Below are positions 26,092 to 33,776 of a DNA stretch of 38,213 bases, piece after piece. Source of the DNA: Flavobacteriales bacterium. GTDB taxonomy: Bacteria > Bacteroidota > Bacteroidia > Flavobacteriales_D > Crocinitomicaceae. Position 1 is the stretch's first letter. Every line of letters begins with the position of its first letter. The DNA lies in the NCBI GenBank assembly GCA_022361195.1, contig JAKSBJ010000121.1, forward strand, positions 1 to 38,213, given 5' to 3'. A program made the translations under genes and the position numbers. Under the pieces are notes generated by a model, which saw only the letters and a program-made list of their open reading frames with translations, ran no database searches and was not told the origin of the DNA.

Positions 26092-26577
26092 TTAAAAGGA
26101 ATGTACGTCAGGAACGATGGTTTCTACAAAAGCTGCGGTGTCTTTACTAACCAATTGCCAATCGTCAAAATCAAAACTAAAATGAACCAACTGAGAAGTC
26201 GATAAACTCATAGCATGTCCACTCAAATAATCACATACATCTGAAATACCAAAATTATGACCAACGTATAGCACATTTTTACCTTTTCCATTTGAAGAAA
26301 TAGCCTGAACAATTTTTTGAGGTGGTGCCAGGTATAAATCATCATGAAAAGAAATCGGACCACTCTTTAAATAATGATTGATAATTTCAGCTGTTTCAAC
26401 AGTTCTTGCAGCTCCTGAACTGATGATTTGATCAATAACAAGCTCCTTTTCGGCTAAGATGTAGCCAATTTGATTGCATTGAGCAGTTCCTTTTTTATTT
26501 AATTTTCGATCGAAATCTATTCCGGATGCGGCATCCTTACTGGCTTTTCCGTGTCTGAGAAGAAAGAGATTTAGCAT
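26092..26577 (-). CDS. SixA-like histidine phosphatase
   Basis: This encodes 161 residues of the histidine phosphatase (phosphoglycerate mutase-like) superfamily. The phosphate-accepting motif is LLRHGKAS (His9), the second conserved His is in [10 protein letters not shown] (His107), and [13 protein letters not shown] matches the segment around the second arginine. This pattern and size fit SixA, which removes phosphate from histidine phosphotransfer domains, but small phosphatases of this group act on varied substrates. It is cytoplasmic, with no signal peptide. It is the upstream gene of a two-gene unit with ruvC and diverges from the sigma factor operon, sharing the 176-base control region with it. 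Confidence 0.88.
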   Translation of the reverse strand: MLNLFLLRHGKASKDAASGIDFDRKLNKKGTAQCNQIGYILAEKELVIDQIISSGAARTVETAEIINHYLKSGPISFHDDLYLAPPQKIVQAISSNGKGKNVLYVGHNFGISDVCDYLSGHAMSLSTSQLVHFSFDFDDWQLVSKDTAAFVETIVPDVHSF

Positions 26578-26643
26578 TTTTTGTAAAAAAGTGAATTTTT
26601 TTCCAACCCTAAATTAGGCTTTTTCGTTATTATGGGTGAGATG

Positions 26644-26727
26644 TTTATCATGGTTTTGGGTTTTCCGTGATAAAAATGAATAAAACTACTTATTCATACG
26701 GCCGGTCCGTAAATGACGGATCCGGCC
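26644..26727 (+). promoter_or_regulatory. Three back-to-back hairpins in the sigma factor leader
   Basis: Three stems follow one another almost without spacing. Hairpin 1 pairs TTTATCATGG (26644-26653) with CCGTGATAAA (26665-26674), one GT pair. Hairpin 2 pairs ATGAATAA (26676-26683) with TTATTCAT (26690-26697), perfect. Hairpin 3 pairs GGCCGGTCCGT (26700-26710) with ACGGATCCGGCC (26716-26727), one bulged T. The third is GC-rich in an AT-rich setting and ends 26 bases before the sigma factor ATG. The structure could be a leader RNA or a set of operator sites. A smaller palindrome, CCTAAATTAGG, lies at 26608-26618. Confidence 0.6.
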
Positions 26728-26753
26728 ATTCTTTTCAAAAGAAGAGGCAATTT

Positions 26754-27323
26754 ATGATTGATGACAAAATTATAGATGCATGTAAAAAAAATGATCGTAG
26801 AGCTCAAGAGAAGCTCTATGAATGGGTGTATGTAAAATTGATGCCCACCTGCATGCGCTATCACAAAAATGAGGAAGATGCGCGAGCTATCCTTAATTTG
26901 GGATTTGTCAAAATATGCAAGAACCTGGACAAGCTTAAAGAGAATACTCCTTTTGAAGCCTGGGTGAGAAGAATTGTCATGAATACCATCATCGACGAAT
27001 TCCGAAAAAACAAGAATTACATGCAGTTGGTTGACTCCAAGGAAACCGACAGAGAACTGGAAATCCAAGGTCTTTCTGTCGATAATTCTGTTTGGTCAAA
27101 ACTGGAGATGGATGTATTAATGGGACTTTTGAAGCGCTTGCCGGATGTTTCGCGCAAAGTGTTTAACCTATATGTTATAGATGGCTATACGCACAAGGAA
27201 ATTGGAGAAATGCTGGAGATTTCAGATGGAACTTCTAAGTGGCATCTTTCCAATGCTCGAAAGTTGTTGCGTGAAATGGTCATTAAATTGAGAAAATCCG
27301 AAAACCGGGAAATGTGGGCATAG
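26754..27323 (+). CDS. ECF-type RNA polymerase sigma factor
   Basis: This encodes 189 residues from the ATG at 26754, preceded by AAGAGG at a suitable distance. The frame is open back to a GTG at 26667, but those extra codons fall in the hairpin array and look unlike sigma factor sequence. Region 2 covers about 5-90 (KLYEWVYVKLMPTCMRYHKNEEDARAIL, then FEAWVRRIVMNTIIDEFRKNK). Region 4 covers about 120-180 (RLPDVSRKVFNLYVIDGYTHKEIGEMLEISDGTSKWHLSNARKLL, a helix-turn-helix that reads the -35 element). There is no extra extracytoplasmic domain. The next gene starts 3 bases downstream and encodes the likely anti-sigma protein, so the pair is a plausible envelope-signalling module. Target promoters are unknown. 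Confidence 0.93.
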   Translation: MIDDKIIDACKKNDRRAQEKLYEWVYVKLMPTCMRYHKNEEDARAILNLGFVKICKNLDKLKENTPFEAWVRRIVMNTIIDEFRKNKNYMQLVDSKETDRELEIQGLSVDNSVWSKLEMDVLMGLLKRLPDVSRKVFNLYVIDGYTHKEIGEMLEISDGTSKWHLSNARKLLREMVIKLRKSENREMWA

Positions 27324-27326
27324 GGA

Positions 27327-29162
27327 ATGAGTGAAGAGAATAAATATATGGACGACAGCTTCAAAAAGATGAGTGAGGACTTTAAAGTCACTTACAATTC
27401 TTCTTATTGGGCTGAAATGGAGTCGCAATTGAATGATGAGTTTTTAGATGACGCATTCAAAACCGCGGCTGCCAGTTCTTTTGTCGTACCTGAAATTCCG
27501 GATTTAGGTGACATTTCTGCTGATTTGGATAACGCCTTTATGGATGAGGCGTTTAAAAGTGCAGCTGCACAGCAGCAAACTGCTTACTCTTCAGCTTATT
27601 GGACAGATTTTACTGAACAAGAACCGAACCTTCAAATGAATGATGCTTTTACAGAAGCATCAAAAGCTACTGTTGCTGATTATAATCCTGACTTTTGGAA
27701 TGATGCGGATGTTGCTCTGCAAAAAGAGGGGTTACATTATGAGTATAAATCGGCTTATTGGGATGAGGCAAAAACCTTACTCGATTTGGCTGATCGTAGA
27801 CAGTTCTTTGCACGTTGGTCAGCAGTTGCAACAATTTTGTTACTGATTTCTTTTGTTGGAATTAATACTGTTGGAGACAAGAACGAATATTTTGTAGAAG
27901 GGCATGATGGGGCAAATACTATTGCAACATTAGATGTTCAGTCTTCTTCTGCTGAAATTTCAACTGCAGAAACTTCTTATGATCTTTTATTATCGACTTT
28001 TGATGCTGGACTTAGTTTAAATGCATCAGCTGAAAATGGAGAGAATGTTTATAGTGAGGCTTTTGGACAAAATGATTTAGCAGCTAATTCTACTAACCAT
28101 ACCAGTTCAAATGAAGGTGAAAATATTGCTACTTCCTCGGCGAATAGCCAAACAGCTGGAGTAGAAAATGAAAATCTTACGGAAACTGTTCAAAATCAAA
28201 GTCCTCAACAATATTCTTCTCAAGGAAATGAAGTTGTAGGAGGAACAACATCTATCAACGGAAATACAGAAGAAATAAATCATACAGAACAAAATGCATT
28301 GGCTGATTTTGCTGATCCGTCAATCAAATTTGATGCATTGTTCCCTCGTCCTGAGAATCGATTCTTAAACGCCAACGAAAATCTTAAAAACCTTGCCTTG
28401 AAGCAGGATATGGAGGTAGATTACGAAATGGACGTTGTACATAACATTCGTAAAAAAGCTCCGCCGGTAATTGAGACAATTGATTATGTTGAAATTGCTG
28501 AGGCTCCTGAGGCTGTAACTATCGAACGTTATAAACCTAGACCAACACATCAAATTGCATTATATGGTGGTTTTGGTTTTGGAAATGAATATTCAGCGAG
28601 CTTTATTGAGCCGGCTTACCGAACTAATCTAGGATTAGAGTACATGCACCTTTCTTACGGTAAGTTATCCCGATTTGAATTTGGAGCTTCGTTTGGTGTA
28701 AATCACATTCGTCAAAATACATTGGGTAAAACAAAACGAGTAATCGACTATACTTACACTGGAACGAGCACGGCTTATTTCTACAAAGTTCATTACAAAG
28801 AAATTTTCCACCTTAATGGAAACCTGCGAGTGAATTACAAAATTGCGCCAAGACACAAATTCCTTTTTGGAGTGGGTTATGAGCATTTACTAGCTGTTCA
28901 AACCAATATGTCATATTTCAATCGGGGTGATGAAGAATTAACCATTGTAAATGACAACTGGGGAGTAAAAGATGGAATGGCATTGAATGATATACGATTT
29001 AGTTTCGGATATCAGTACGATTTATCTTCAAGATTATCGGTTAACCTAACTGGGAATTTGGGGATGAGAGACCGAACGGATAACGAATTTTTTGAAAATG
29101 ATATTATTGACCAGGAATACAGCTTGATTCTAGGGTTGAAATACAATTTATTTAGAAAGTAG
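27327..29162 (+). CDS. Possible envelope-spanning anti-sigma protein with an outer-membrane barrel
   Basis: This is a 611-residue protein of unusual layout. Residues 1-160 are soluble and acidic with no signal peptide. They contain repeats of an (M/L)(D/N)(D/E)(S/A)F box (8-12, 40-44, 72-76, 104-108) and a Y-x-S-x-YW box (Y23-W28, Y87-W92, Y119-W124 as YNPDFW, Y140-W145). A single hydrophobic helix lies at about 163-180. A low-complexity Ser/Asn/Glu linker of some 220 residues follows. From about residue 403 the chain has alternating amphipathic strands (HQIALYGGFGFGNEY, RFEFGASFGV, RLSVNLTGNLGM, ending YSLILGLKYNLF) as in an 8-strand outer-membrane barrel. The gene starts 3 bases after the sigma factor gene. 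Cytoplasmic sigma binding plus an outer-membrane anchor in one chain is inference from topology. Confidence 0.8.
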   Translation: MSEENKYMDDSFKKMSEDFKVTYNSSYWAEMESQLNDEFLDDAFKTAAASSFVVPEIPDLGDISADLDNAFMDEAFKSAAAQQQTAYSSAYWTDFTEQEPNLQMNDAFTEASKATVADYNPDFWNDADVALQKEGLHYEYKSAYWDEAKTLLDLADRRQFFARWSAVATILLLISFVGINTVGDKNEYFVEGHDGANTIATLDVQSSSAEISTAETSYDLLLSTFDAGLSLNASAENGENVYSEAFGQNDLAANSTNHTSSNEGENIATSSANSQTAGVENENLTETVQNQSPQQYSSQGNEVVGGTTSINGNTEEINHTEQNALADFADPSIKFDALFPRPENRFLNANENLKNLALKQDMEVDYEMDVVHNIRKKAPPVIETIDYVEIAEAPEAVTIERYKPRPTHQIALYGGFGFGNEYSASFIEPAYRTNLGLEYMHLSYGKLSRFEFGASFGVNHIRQNTLGKTKRVIDYTYTGTSTAYFYKVHYKEIFHLNGNLRVNYKIAPRHKFLFGVGYEHLLAVQTNMSYFNRGDEELTIVNDNWGVKDGMALNDIRFSFGYQYDLSSRLSVNLTGNLGMRDRTDNEFFENDIIDQEYSLILGLKYNLFRK

Positions 29163-30214
29163 TGAAGAAGAATTGGATGTATATTGTATTGGGCTGTATG
29201 GTTTTGGCTTCTTGTACTAAAGAGCCTTTACCAGAATTACCTGAACCCAGTGCTCCTATATATGGTTTAAAAGGTCTTATTGATGGAGAAGCATTTGATG
29301 TCAATGTGGGTGTTGGAGATGCTGAGATTACGTATGGAATTTCTGAGATAAATGGAATTGGGACCTATTTTGGACAAATTGACGCTCCGTCGCAGGATTT
29401 TACTTTACGTTTAGAGGTATTTAAACCTGAGAGAGTTGTCGCAGATGTTAGCGAAGGTCAAATGATTCAAGACGATCCGGATTTTTTCGTTCATACTCCG
29501 GCTTGCGTACGTTTGGATTTTGGTCCAAAATATCCACAGCATGATTACTTACTAATAGAGAATGATAACGGACAGTTTGAGCCAGCTTCTTATGTAAGTT
29601 ATAATGAGTTTGGTTTATACGAAATGACCATGAAGTTTACAGATTATAGTCCACAGCCATTTACCATTCCAATTCGGTACGGTTTTGAATATCAGGAAAT
29701 GGATCCCGAATATACTTCAGAGGCAGTTGGAGATACTGTAACTTTTACTGGTGCTGGAACCTTTGCAGAAAGCGAGTGGTATGTTAATGATCACTTAGAA
29801 TCAACCGAGCAAAACTATAAAGTTCGCTTGCAGGATGGGATTCATGAAATTGTACACCTTGTTAGAGATACAGATGGCAATGAGGCTAGTTACACCTCTT
29901 TAGTGCGTATGAAGCACGGAAATTATATGTGGCAGTTGAAGTACAATTATTGTACAGAAATTGATCAAAACAACTACGGAGAAATGATGGTTTCCATGAA
30001 AAAAGATGGAATGTGGTATCATTCCAGCCGTGGAATTTCCAATTTCTCTAAAAAGTTTGATCTCGGAACTATTCAATATTATAGTACAGATGATCAAGGA
30101 CCAAGGCTAGCTTACTTTGATATAGCCTTTGATGCAAACTTAAAAGATGACAGTCAGTCTCTTTCACTATCTTTGGAGAACATTAGCGGAACAATCGCTG
30201 TGGGCTTAAAGTAA
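29162..30214 (+). CDS. Lipoprotein of the sigma factor operon
   Basis: This is a 350-residue lipoprotein. The start is GTG at 29162, overlapping the previous stop codon by one base (TAGTG). It gives the n-region MKKNW and a lipobox LASC with lipidated Cys18, whereas the ATG at 29177 would drop the two lysines. The mature protein has a Pro-rich linker (KEPLPELPEPSAP), then all-beta domains. A segment at about 195-245 (GDTVTFTGAGTFAESEWYVNDHLES, ending VHLVRDTDGNEA) looks like a PKD or Ig fold. No catalytic motif is seen. The one-base overlap with the barrel gene suggests coupled synthesis and a shared envelope task, perhaps as a partner of the barrel. Function unknown. Confidence 0.78.
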   Translation: MKKNWMYIVLGCMVLASCTKEPLPELPEPSAPIYGLKGLIDGEAFDVNVGVGDAEITYGISEINGIGTYFGQIDAPSQDFTLRLEVFKPERVVADVSEGQMIQDDPDFFVHTPACVRLDFGPKYPQHDYLLIENDNGQFEPASYVSYNEFGLYEMTMKFTDYSPQPFTIPIRYGFEYQEMDPEYTSEAVGDTVTFTGAGTFAESEWYVNDHLESTEQNYKVRLQDGIHEIVHLVRDTDGNEASYTSLVRMKHGNYMWQLKYNYCTEIDQNNYGEMMVSMKKDGMWYHSSRGISNFSKKFDLGTIQYYSTDDQGPRLAYFDIAFDANLKDDSQSLSLSLENISGTIAVGLK

Positions 30215-30223
30215 ATCCAAACT

Positions 30224-31312
30224 ATGAAACATCTCAGTCTTTTGCTTTTTTTTCTGATTGCTTTTTCAGGATTAAAGGCTCAAATTACCATTACCGAATC
30301 TGACTTTCCGAATGCGGATGACACAGCTATGATTAGTATTTCATCTGATCTTGCACTCGATTATGGAACTACCGGACCTTCGGCGAACTGGGATTTTTCT
30401 GATCTCGTAATTGAAAGTCAACGAATTGATACTTTTTATAATGTCTCGGATGCTAGTTTAACTTATCAGGTGGTGTTTAATAACTTCCTTACAGAGCCTG
30501 ATTATGATTCAGAATACTACAATAACTTTTTAGGGTTTGATTTACCAGGAGCAGGAGCTGCTGGGATTAGTGTTGGAAATACTGTCGTTTTTACCAAGTA
30601 TGCTTCATCTGAAGTTAGAAAAGTGGGCTTGGGAATGAACATTAACGGAATTGAAATTCCAGCTAAATATGAAGACATTGATACAGAATATGAGCTTCCA
30701 ATCGATTATATGGACAGTTGGGATTCGTATTCATTTTTAGATTTGGATTTAAATCCTGCCTTTAACGGTATTTTGCGAAGACATCAAAACCGAAGTTCTT
30801 ATGTAGATGGTTGGGGAACAATAACAACTCCCTTTGGAACCTTTGATGCACTTCGCGTTCGATCGAATTTAGAATATGACGATTCTGTATATGTAGATCT
30901 TGGTTTAGGAGGAAGCTGGATTGAACTTCCTACTCCTGATCAAACTGAATACACTTGGTGGTCTAACGGAAATAAAGTTCCAATTTTGAGAGTTGTTGTC
31001 AGTGGAACTGGTGGAGCTGAAGCTGTTACTCGAGTGGAGTTTAAGGATATGGATAGAGGATTTTTAAGTGTAGAAGAAGAAGAAATTGAAGTTGGAATAT
31101 ATCCAAATCCGGCTCAGGATGAATTAAACATTCAGTTAAACCAACTGGCGGATGAAATAAGGATCACCAATTTGCAAGGAAAAATAATGTATGAAACCAC
31201 GCAACCAGCGTTAAAAGAAACCATTTCGGTGAGTAGCTGGCCAAAAGGTATTTATTTAGTTCAATTTAATGATGAGTCAGGCAGCTTTACCAAAAAGTTT
31301 GTCGTTCAGTAA
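30224..31312 (+). CDS. T9SS cargo protein of the sigma factor operon
   Basis: This is a 362-residue secreted protein. The signal peptide ends near residue 19 (SGLKAQ). The body (about 20-280) is a beta-rich domain (ITITESDFPNADDTAM, later GWGTITTPFGTFDALRVRS) often seen in Bacteroidota secreted proteins, but I know no function for it. The last 75 residues form a T9SS type A sorting domain (VGIYPNPAQDELNIQL, then WPKGIYLVQF, ending KKFVVQ). It lies 9 bases after the lipoprotein gene and is the last gene of the likely operon. Its 3' end also carries the -33 element proposed for rnpB. Control of a T9SS-exported protein by the sigma factor of the same operon is a reasonable inference. Confidence 0.82.
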   Translation: MKHLSLLLFFLIAFSGLKAQITITESDFPNADDTAMISISSDLALDYGTTGPSANWDFSDLVIESQRIDTFYNVSDASLTYQVVFNNFLTEPDYDSEYYNNFLGFDLPGAGAAGISVGNTVVFTKYASSEVRKVGLGMNINGIEIPAKYEDIDTEYELPIDYMDSWDSYSFLDLDLNPAFNGILRRHQNRSSYVDGWGTITTPFGTFDALRVRSNLEYDDSVYVDLGLGGSWIELPTPDQTEYTWWSNGNKVPILRVVVSGTGGAEAVTRVEFKDMDRGFLSVEEEEIEVGIYPNPAQDELNIQLNQLADEIRITNLQGKIMYETTQPALKETISVSSWPKGIYLVQFNDESGSFTKKFVVQ

Positions 31313-31332
31313 TGCGAACACACTGTTCTTTG
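31298..31332 (+). promoter_or_regulatory. Candidate promoter of rnpB
   Basis: TTTG (31298-31301) and GTTCTTTG (31325-31332) match the -33 and -7 elements with 23 bases between them; the -7 has GT in place of TA. Transcription from it would begin near 31337, so the left arm of the flanking inverted repeat would be in the precursor RNA. Confidence 0.4.
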
Positions 31333-31351
31333 AGAAATAAAAAAGTAAAAC
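31333..31351 (+). repeat. Left arm of a perfect inverted repeat around rnpB
   Basis: This 19-base A-rich arm is the exact reverse complement of 31802-31820. The arms lie 16 bases outside the 5' end and 1 base outside the 3' end of the predicted rnpB. Confidence 0.75.
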
Positions 31352-31367
31352 ATCTTGTCGCTTTTGT

Positions 31368-31800
31368 GTAAGCCATGATTAAGTGGAGGTTTACCTTCAC
31401 TAAGGATTTGGTAAACAAAAGAGGAAAGTCTGGGCAGCAAAGAGTATCATGCTTCCTAACTGGAAGGCTCCGTTCCAATAGCTATTGGAATGGGGATAGA
31501 AAGTGCCACAGAAAATATACCGCCATAACTATGTTGTGGTAAGGGTGAAAAGGTGAGCCCTCCTTCGTGAGGGATAAACCCGTTTTTCGGGTGAAAGTAA
31601 GAGCTCACCGTGCTTCGGGTGACCGCAGTAGCAGGGTAAACCTCATGAGCTGAAATATCATGTATACCAACATTCCAATATCCATTGGAGAAGACTTACT
31701 CGGTCAATGTTGGAGGGTAGATAGATTGATCTCGCGGGTGACTTCGGGACTAGATAAATGACAAGACTCCGTCTTTGACGAGTGACAGAACCCGGCTTAC
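31368..31800 (+). ncRNA. rnpB: RNase P RNA, bacterial type A
   Basis: This RNA is the catalytic part of RNase P, which trims the 5' leader from tRNA precursors. Conserved landmarks are present in order: GAGGAAAGTCTGGGC (near 31421, the P4 5' strand and J3/4), ACAGAAAATATACCGCC (near 31510), GGTAAGGGTGAAAAGGTG, AAGAGCTCACCG (near 31600), GCAGGGTAAACC, and ACAGAACCCGGCTTAC at the end (P4 3' strand). The ends were set by P1: GTAAGCC (31368-31374) pairs perfectly with GGCTTAC (31794-31800), giving 433 bases. A perfect palindrome, TTCCAATAGCTATTGGAA, and other hairpins fit peripheral helices. No protein frame here looks real. The gene follows the sigma factor operon and precedes the HEAT-like gene. 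Confidence 0.95.
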
Positions 31801-31801
31801 C

Positions 31802-31820
31802 GTTTTACTTTTTTATTTCT
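31802..31820 (+). repeat. Right arm of the inverted repeat around rnpB
   Basis: This T-rich arm is the exact reverse complement of 31333-31351 and includes a TTTTTT run that may also help end transcription of rnpB. Confidence 0.75.
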
Positions 31821-31839
31821 TTTACGATGAAACTATCCT

Positions 31840-31847
31840 TATCTTTG
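31840..31847 (+). promoter_or_regulatory. Probable -7 box for the HEAT-like gene and trmB
   Basis: TATCTTTG matches TAnnTTTG exactly and lies 16 bases before the ATG, so the leader would be about 10 bases long. A clear -33 element was not found. Confidence 0.5.
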
Positions 31848-31863
31848 CATCTCAATTTTTCAA

Positions 31864-32412
31864 ATGGCCAAAAAAGAAAATTCGAAGGATAAAAAGCTGA
31901 AAGCCTTATTATCAGACTTATCTTCAGCCGATGCTAAAAAGCAATTGGCTGCTGTAAAATCATTGAAAGTTCACGGTAACGAAACGGTGATTGATCCCCT
32001 GTTAGAAACTTATATTTCGACAGATGATGAACGCTTGAAGTTAGAGATAACCGATCTGCTAAACACCTTGAAGTCGGCTTCAGTTCCGCCTGTCATTGCC
32101 AAGGCGTTAATGAATAAAAAATATGCTGGTATTCGACAAATGCTCTTAGCATCTATCTGGAACTCTGGATTGGATTATAATGATCACTTGAGAGAGATTA
32201 TTTCAGCAGCCAGTCAGGGAGACATGATGGAAGCTTTAGAGTGCATCACAATTATTGAAAACATTGAGGGAACTCTAACCGAAGACCAGCTATTTGAGCC
32301 AATTTTAGTTTTGAAAGAATATTTGGTTCAAAACAGAGATGAACAATCTCCGAAAATGGATATGTTAAAGGAAATTGCTCTTATTCTTCAACAACGAAAC
32401 GACGCTTTATAA
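31864..32412 (+). CDS. HEAT-repeat-like cytoplasmic protein
   Basis: This encodes 182 residues, all predicted helical, with no signal peptide. A Lys-rich start (AKKENSKDKKLK) leads into paired helices of about 35 residues (KKQLAAVKSLKVHGNETVIDPLLETYIS, then ERLKLEITDLLNTLKSASVPPVIAKALMN), as in HEAT-type repeats that mediate protein contacts. No catalytic residues are seen. It sits 9 bases before trmB and probably shares its transcript. I recall similar small HEAT-like proteins beside trmB in other Bacteroidota, but their role is not established. The gene is real by codon pattern and position; the function is unknown. Confidence 0.75.
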   Translation: MAKKENSKDKKLKALLSDLSSADAKKQLAAVKSLKVHGNETVIDPLLETYISTDDERLKLEITDLLNTLKSASVPPVIAKALMNKKYAGIRQMLLASIWNSGLDYNDHLREIISAASQGDMMEALECITIIENIEGTLTEDQLFEPILVLKEYLVQNRDEQSPKMDMLKEIALILQQRNDAL

Positions 32413-32421
32413 ACCGCGTTT

Positions 32422-33099
32422 ATGGGAAAGAAAAAACTCATCCGATTTCAGGATATGAAGACCATGGATTGTGTCTTTGAGCCAGATATGAAAACCTGTT
32501 TGGAAGATTCTTTTCCCTTAAAAGGAAAGTGGCGTTCGGATTATTTCAAGAATGACAAGCCACTAATTATTGAATTAGGTTGCGGAAAAGGTGAATACAC
32601 AGTTCAATTAGCAAAACAGTATCCCAATAAAAACTATGTAGGACTGGACATTAAAGGTTCTCGTATTTGGTATGGAGCAGATGAAGTTAGGAGAGAAGGA
32701 ATGAATAATGTTGGCTTTGTTCGGACTAAGGTTGATTTTGTGGAGAAGTTTTTTGCTCCTGGAGAAGTGGATGAAATTTGGCTTACTTTTTCTGATCCAC
32801 AGCCTAAAAAACCAAGAAAAAGATTATCATCAGAGTTGTTTGTAGATCGTTACCGAAAAATTCTTAAATCTGATGGTATTGTTCACCTTAAAACGGACAA
32901 TAGCATGCTGTTTGATTATACCTTGGAGCAGATTGAGGAACATAATTATCAGTTGATGGAAAGTACCTGGGATTTATACGGAGAGGAGATGGAGAAACTT
33001 GATAAGGAAACGCAAGATATTTTGGGAATTAAAACCCATTATGAAGTCATGTTTGAAGAGAAAGGCTTCGATATTAAATATTGCAAATTTTCTATTTAG
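32422..33099 (+). CDS. trmB: tRNA (guanine-N7-)-methyltransferase
   Basis: This encodes 225 residues. TrmB uses S-adenosylmethionine to methylate N7 of guanosine 46 in the variable loop of tRNA. The SAM-binding motif ELGCGKGEY is at 51-59, followed by YVGLDIKGSRIW. The family motif FSDPQPKKPRKR is a variant of the usual FPDPWPKKRH, and HLKTDN appears near residue 157. The C-terminal THYEVMFEEKG matches the usual T-x-YE end. The N-terminal 40 residues and an acidic Glu/Lys-rich segment (LYGEEMEKLDKETQD) are typical of Bacteroidota members. It follows the HEAT-like gene by 9 bases. The next gene begins 140 bases away and may have its own promoter. Confidence 0.96.
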   Translation: MGKKKLIRFQDMKTMDCVFEPDMKTCLEDSFPLKGKWRSDYFKNDKPLIIELGCGKGEYTVQLAKQYPNKNYVGLDIKGSRIWYGADEVRREGMNNVGFVRTKVDFVEKFFAPGEVDEIWLTFSDPQPKKPRKRLSSELFVDRYRKILKSDGIVHLKTDNSMLFDYTLEQIEEHNYQLMESTWDLYGEEMEKLDKETQDILGIKTHYEVMFEEKGFDIKYCKFSI

Positions 33100-33239
33100 G
33101 ATAGATCTTTTCGCAATCGTTTGAATTGTGGATAATTATTCTTACTTTCATTCCTCTTAAATGCCTGAAAATAGCTACATTTATGGGCAACCGTTTAAGA
33201 TGTAACCCCGTCTTTAACTAGGAGTAAATTACTAGAAGA

Positions 33240-33776
33240 TTGAAATTAACGAGTTTTTATAGTGAAGATGAACTTTCGTCCATTCGTGTATCGAGTGTGG
33301 ATGAAACCGTGAATGAGGTAAAAGGACTTTTCTTTCATGAGCAATTAGCTGAAGAGCAAATTTTACTGGAGATTTACAGTTCAAGTAAAGATGTGATCAG
33401 TGATGTGGATGAATTGCGGTTGGATTTTGATCGAATTTATTCACGCAAGCAAATCGGTAAAAAATGCCTTTTTGGTCGATATAAGTTCGTAGACTCTTCG
33501 GAGTATCAAAAAGATTATTCGGTTAAGACCATTTTAGCCATTAAGAACGAACAACGTTACTTAAACGCTACCTTTAAAAATTTTCAGATTCTACTTCCAC
33601 GAAAATCCTTTTTCAATAAGTCAGAAGAGCCAATGTTGTTTGCGTCTTTGAAAAACAATAACTTCTATTTATTAAATGATTTCCGTTCTGAAACCGAAGA
33701 AGTAGAAGAGTCATTCCTTAAAAAAACAAGTCGTTGGATCAAAAAAAGGATTTCTTTCGGGACGTCTTCCAAGTAG
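33240..33776 (+). CDS. Uncharacterised cytoplasmic protein with a TTG start
   Basis: This encodes 178 residues of no family I recognise. No ATG lies in its first 130 codons, and the frame is closed by TAA at 33225-33227, so TTG at 33240 (preceded by AGAAG) is the likely start. The protein is charged, with no signal peptide or membrane helix. It contains strand-like segments (EEQILLEIYSSSKDV, KKCLFGRYKFVD, KTILAIKNEQRYLNATFKNFQIL) and a Lys-rich end (RWIKKRISFGTSS). Codon use looks coding throughout. It sits between trmB and the alkyltransferase-like gene and overlaps the latter by 43 bases. Confidence 0.65.
   Translation: MKLTSFYSEDELSSIRVSSVDETVNEVKGLFFHEQLAEEQILLEIYSSSKDVISDVDELRLDFDRIYSRKQIGKKCLFGRYKFVDSSEYQKDYSVKTILAIKNEQRYLNATFKNFQILLPRKSFFNKSEEPMLFASLKNNNFYLLNDFRSETEEVEESFLKKTSRWIKKRISFGTSSK

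Noticed and set aside
26667..26753. N-terminal extension of the sigma factor from GTG 26667 or ATG 26676
   Set aside because: The extra 29 residues are unlike sigma factors, coincide with three hairpins, and a better start with AAGAGG in front lies at 26754.
31287..31478. Minus-strand 63-codon open frame over the start of rnpB
   Set aside because: The DNA is explained by the RNase P RNA and its flanking repeat; the peptide shows no family features.
31474..31495. Perfect palindrome TTCCAATAGCTATTGGAA as a regulatory or mobile site
   Set aside because: It lies inside rnpB between conserved core segments and is best read as a peripheral helix of the RNA.
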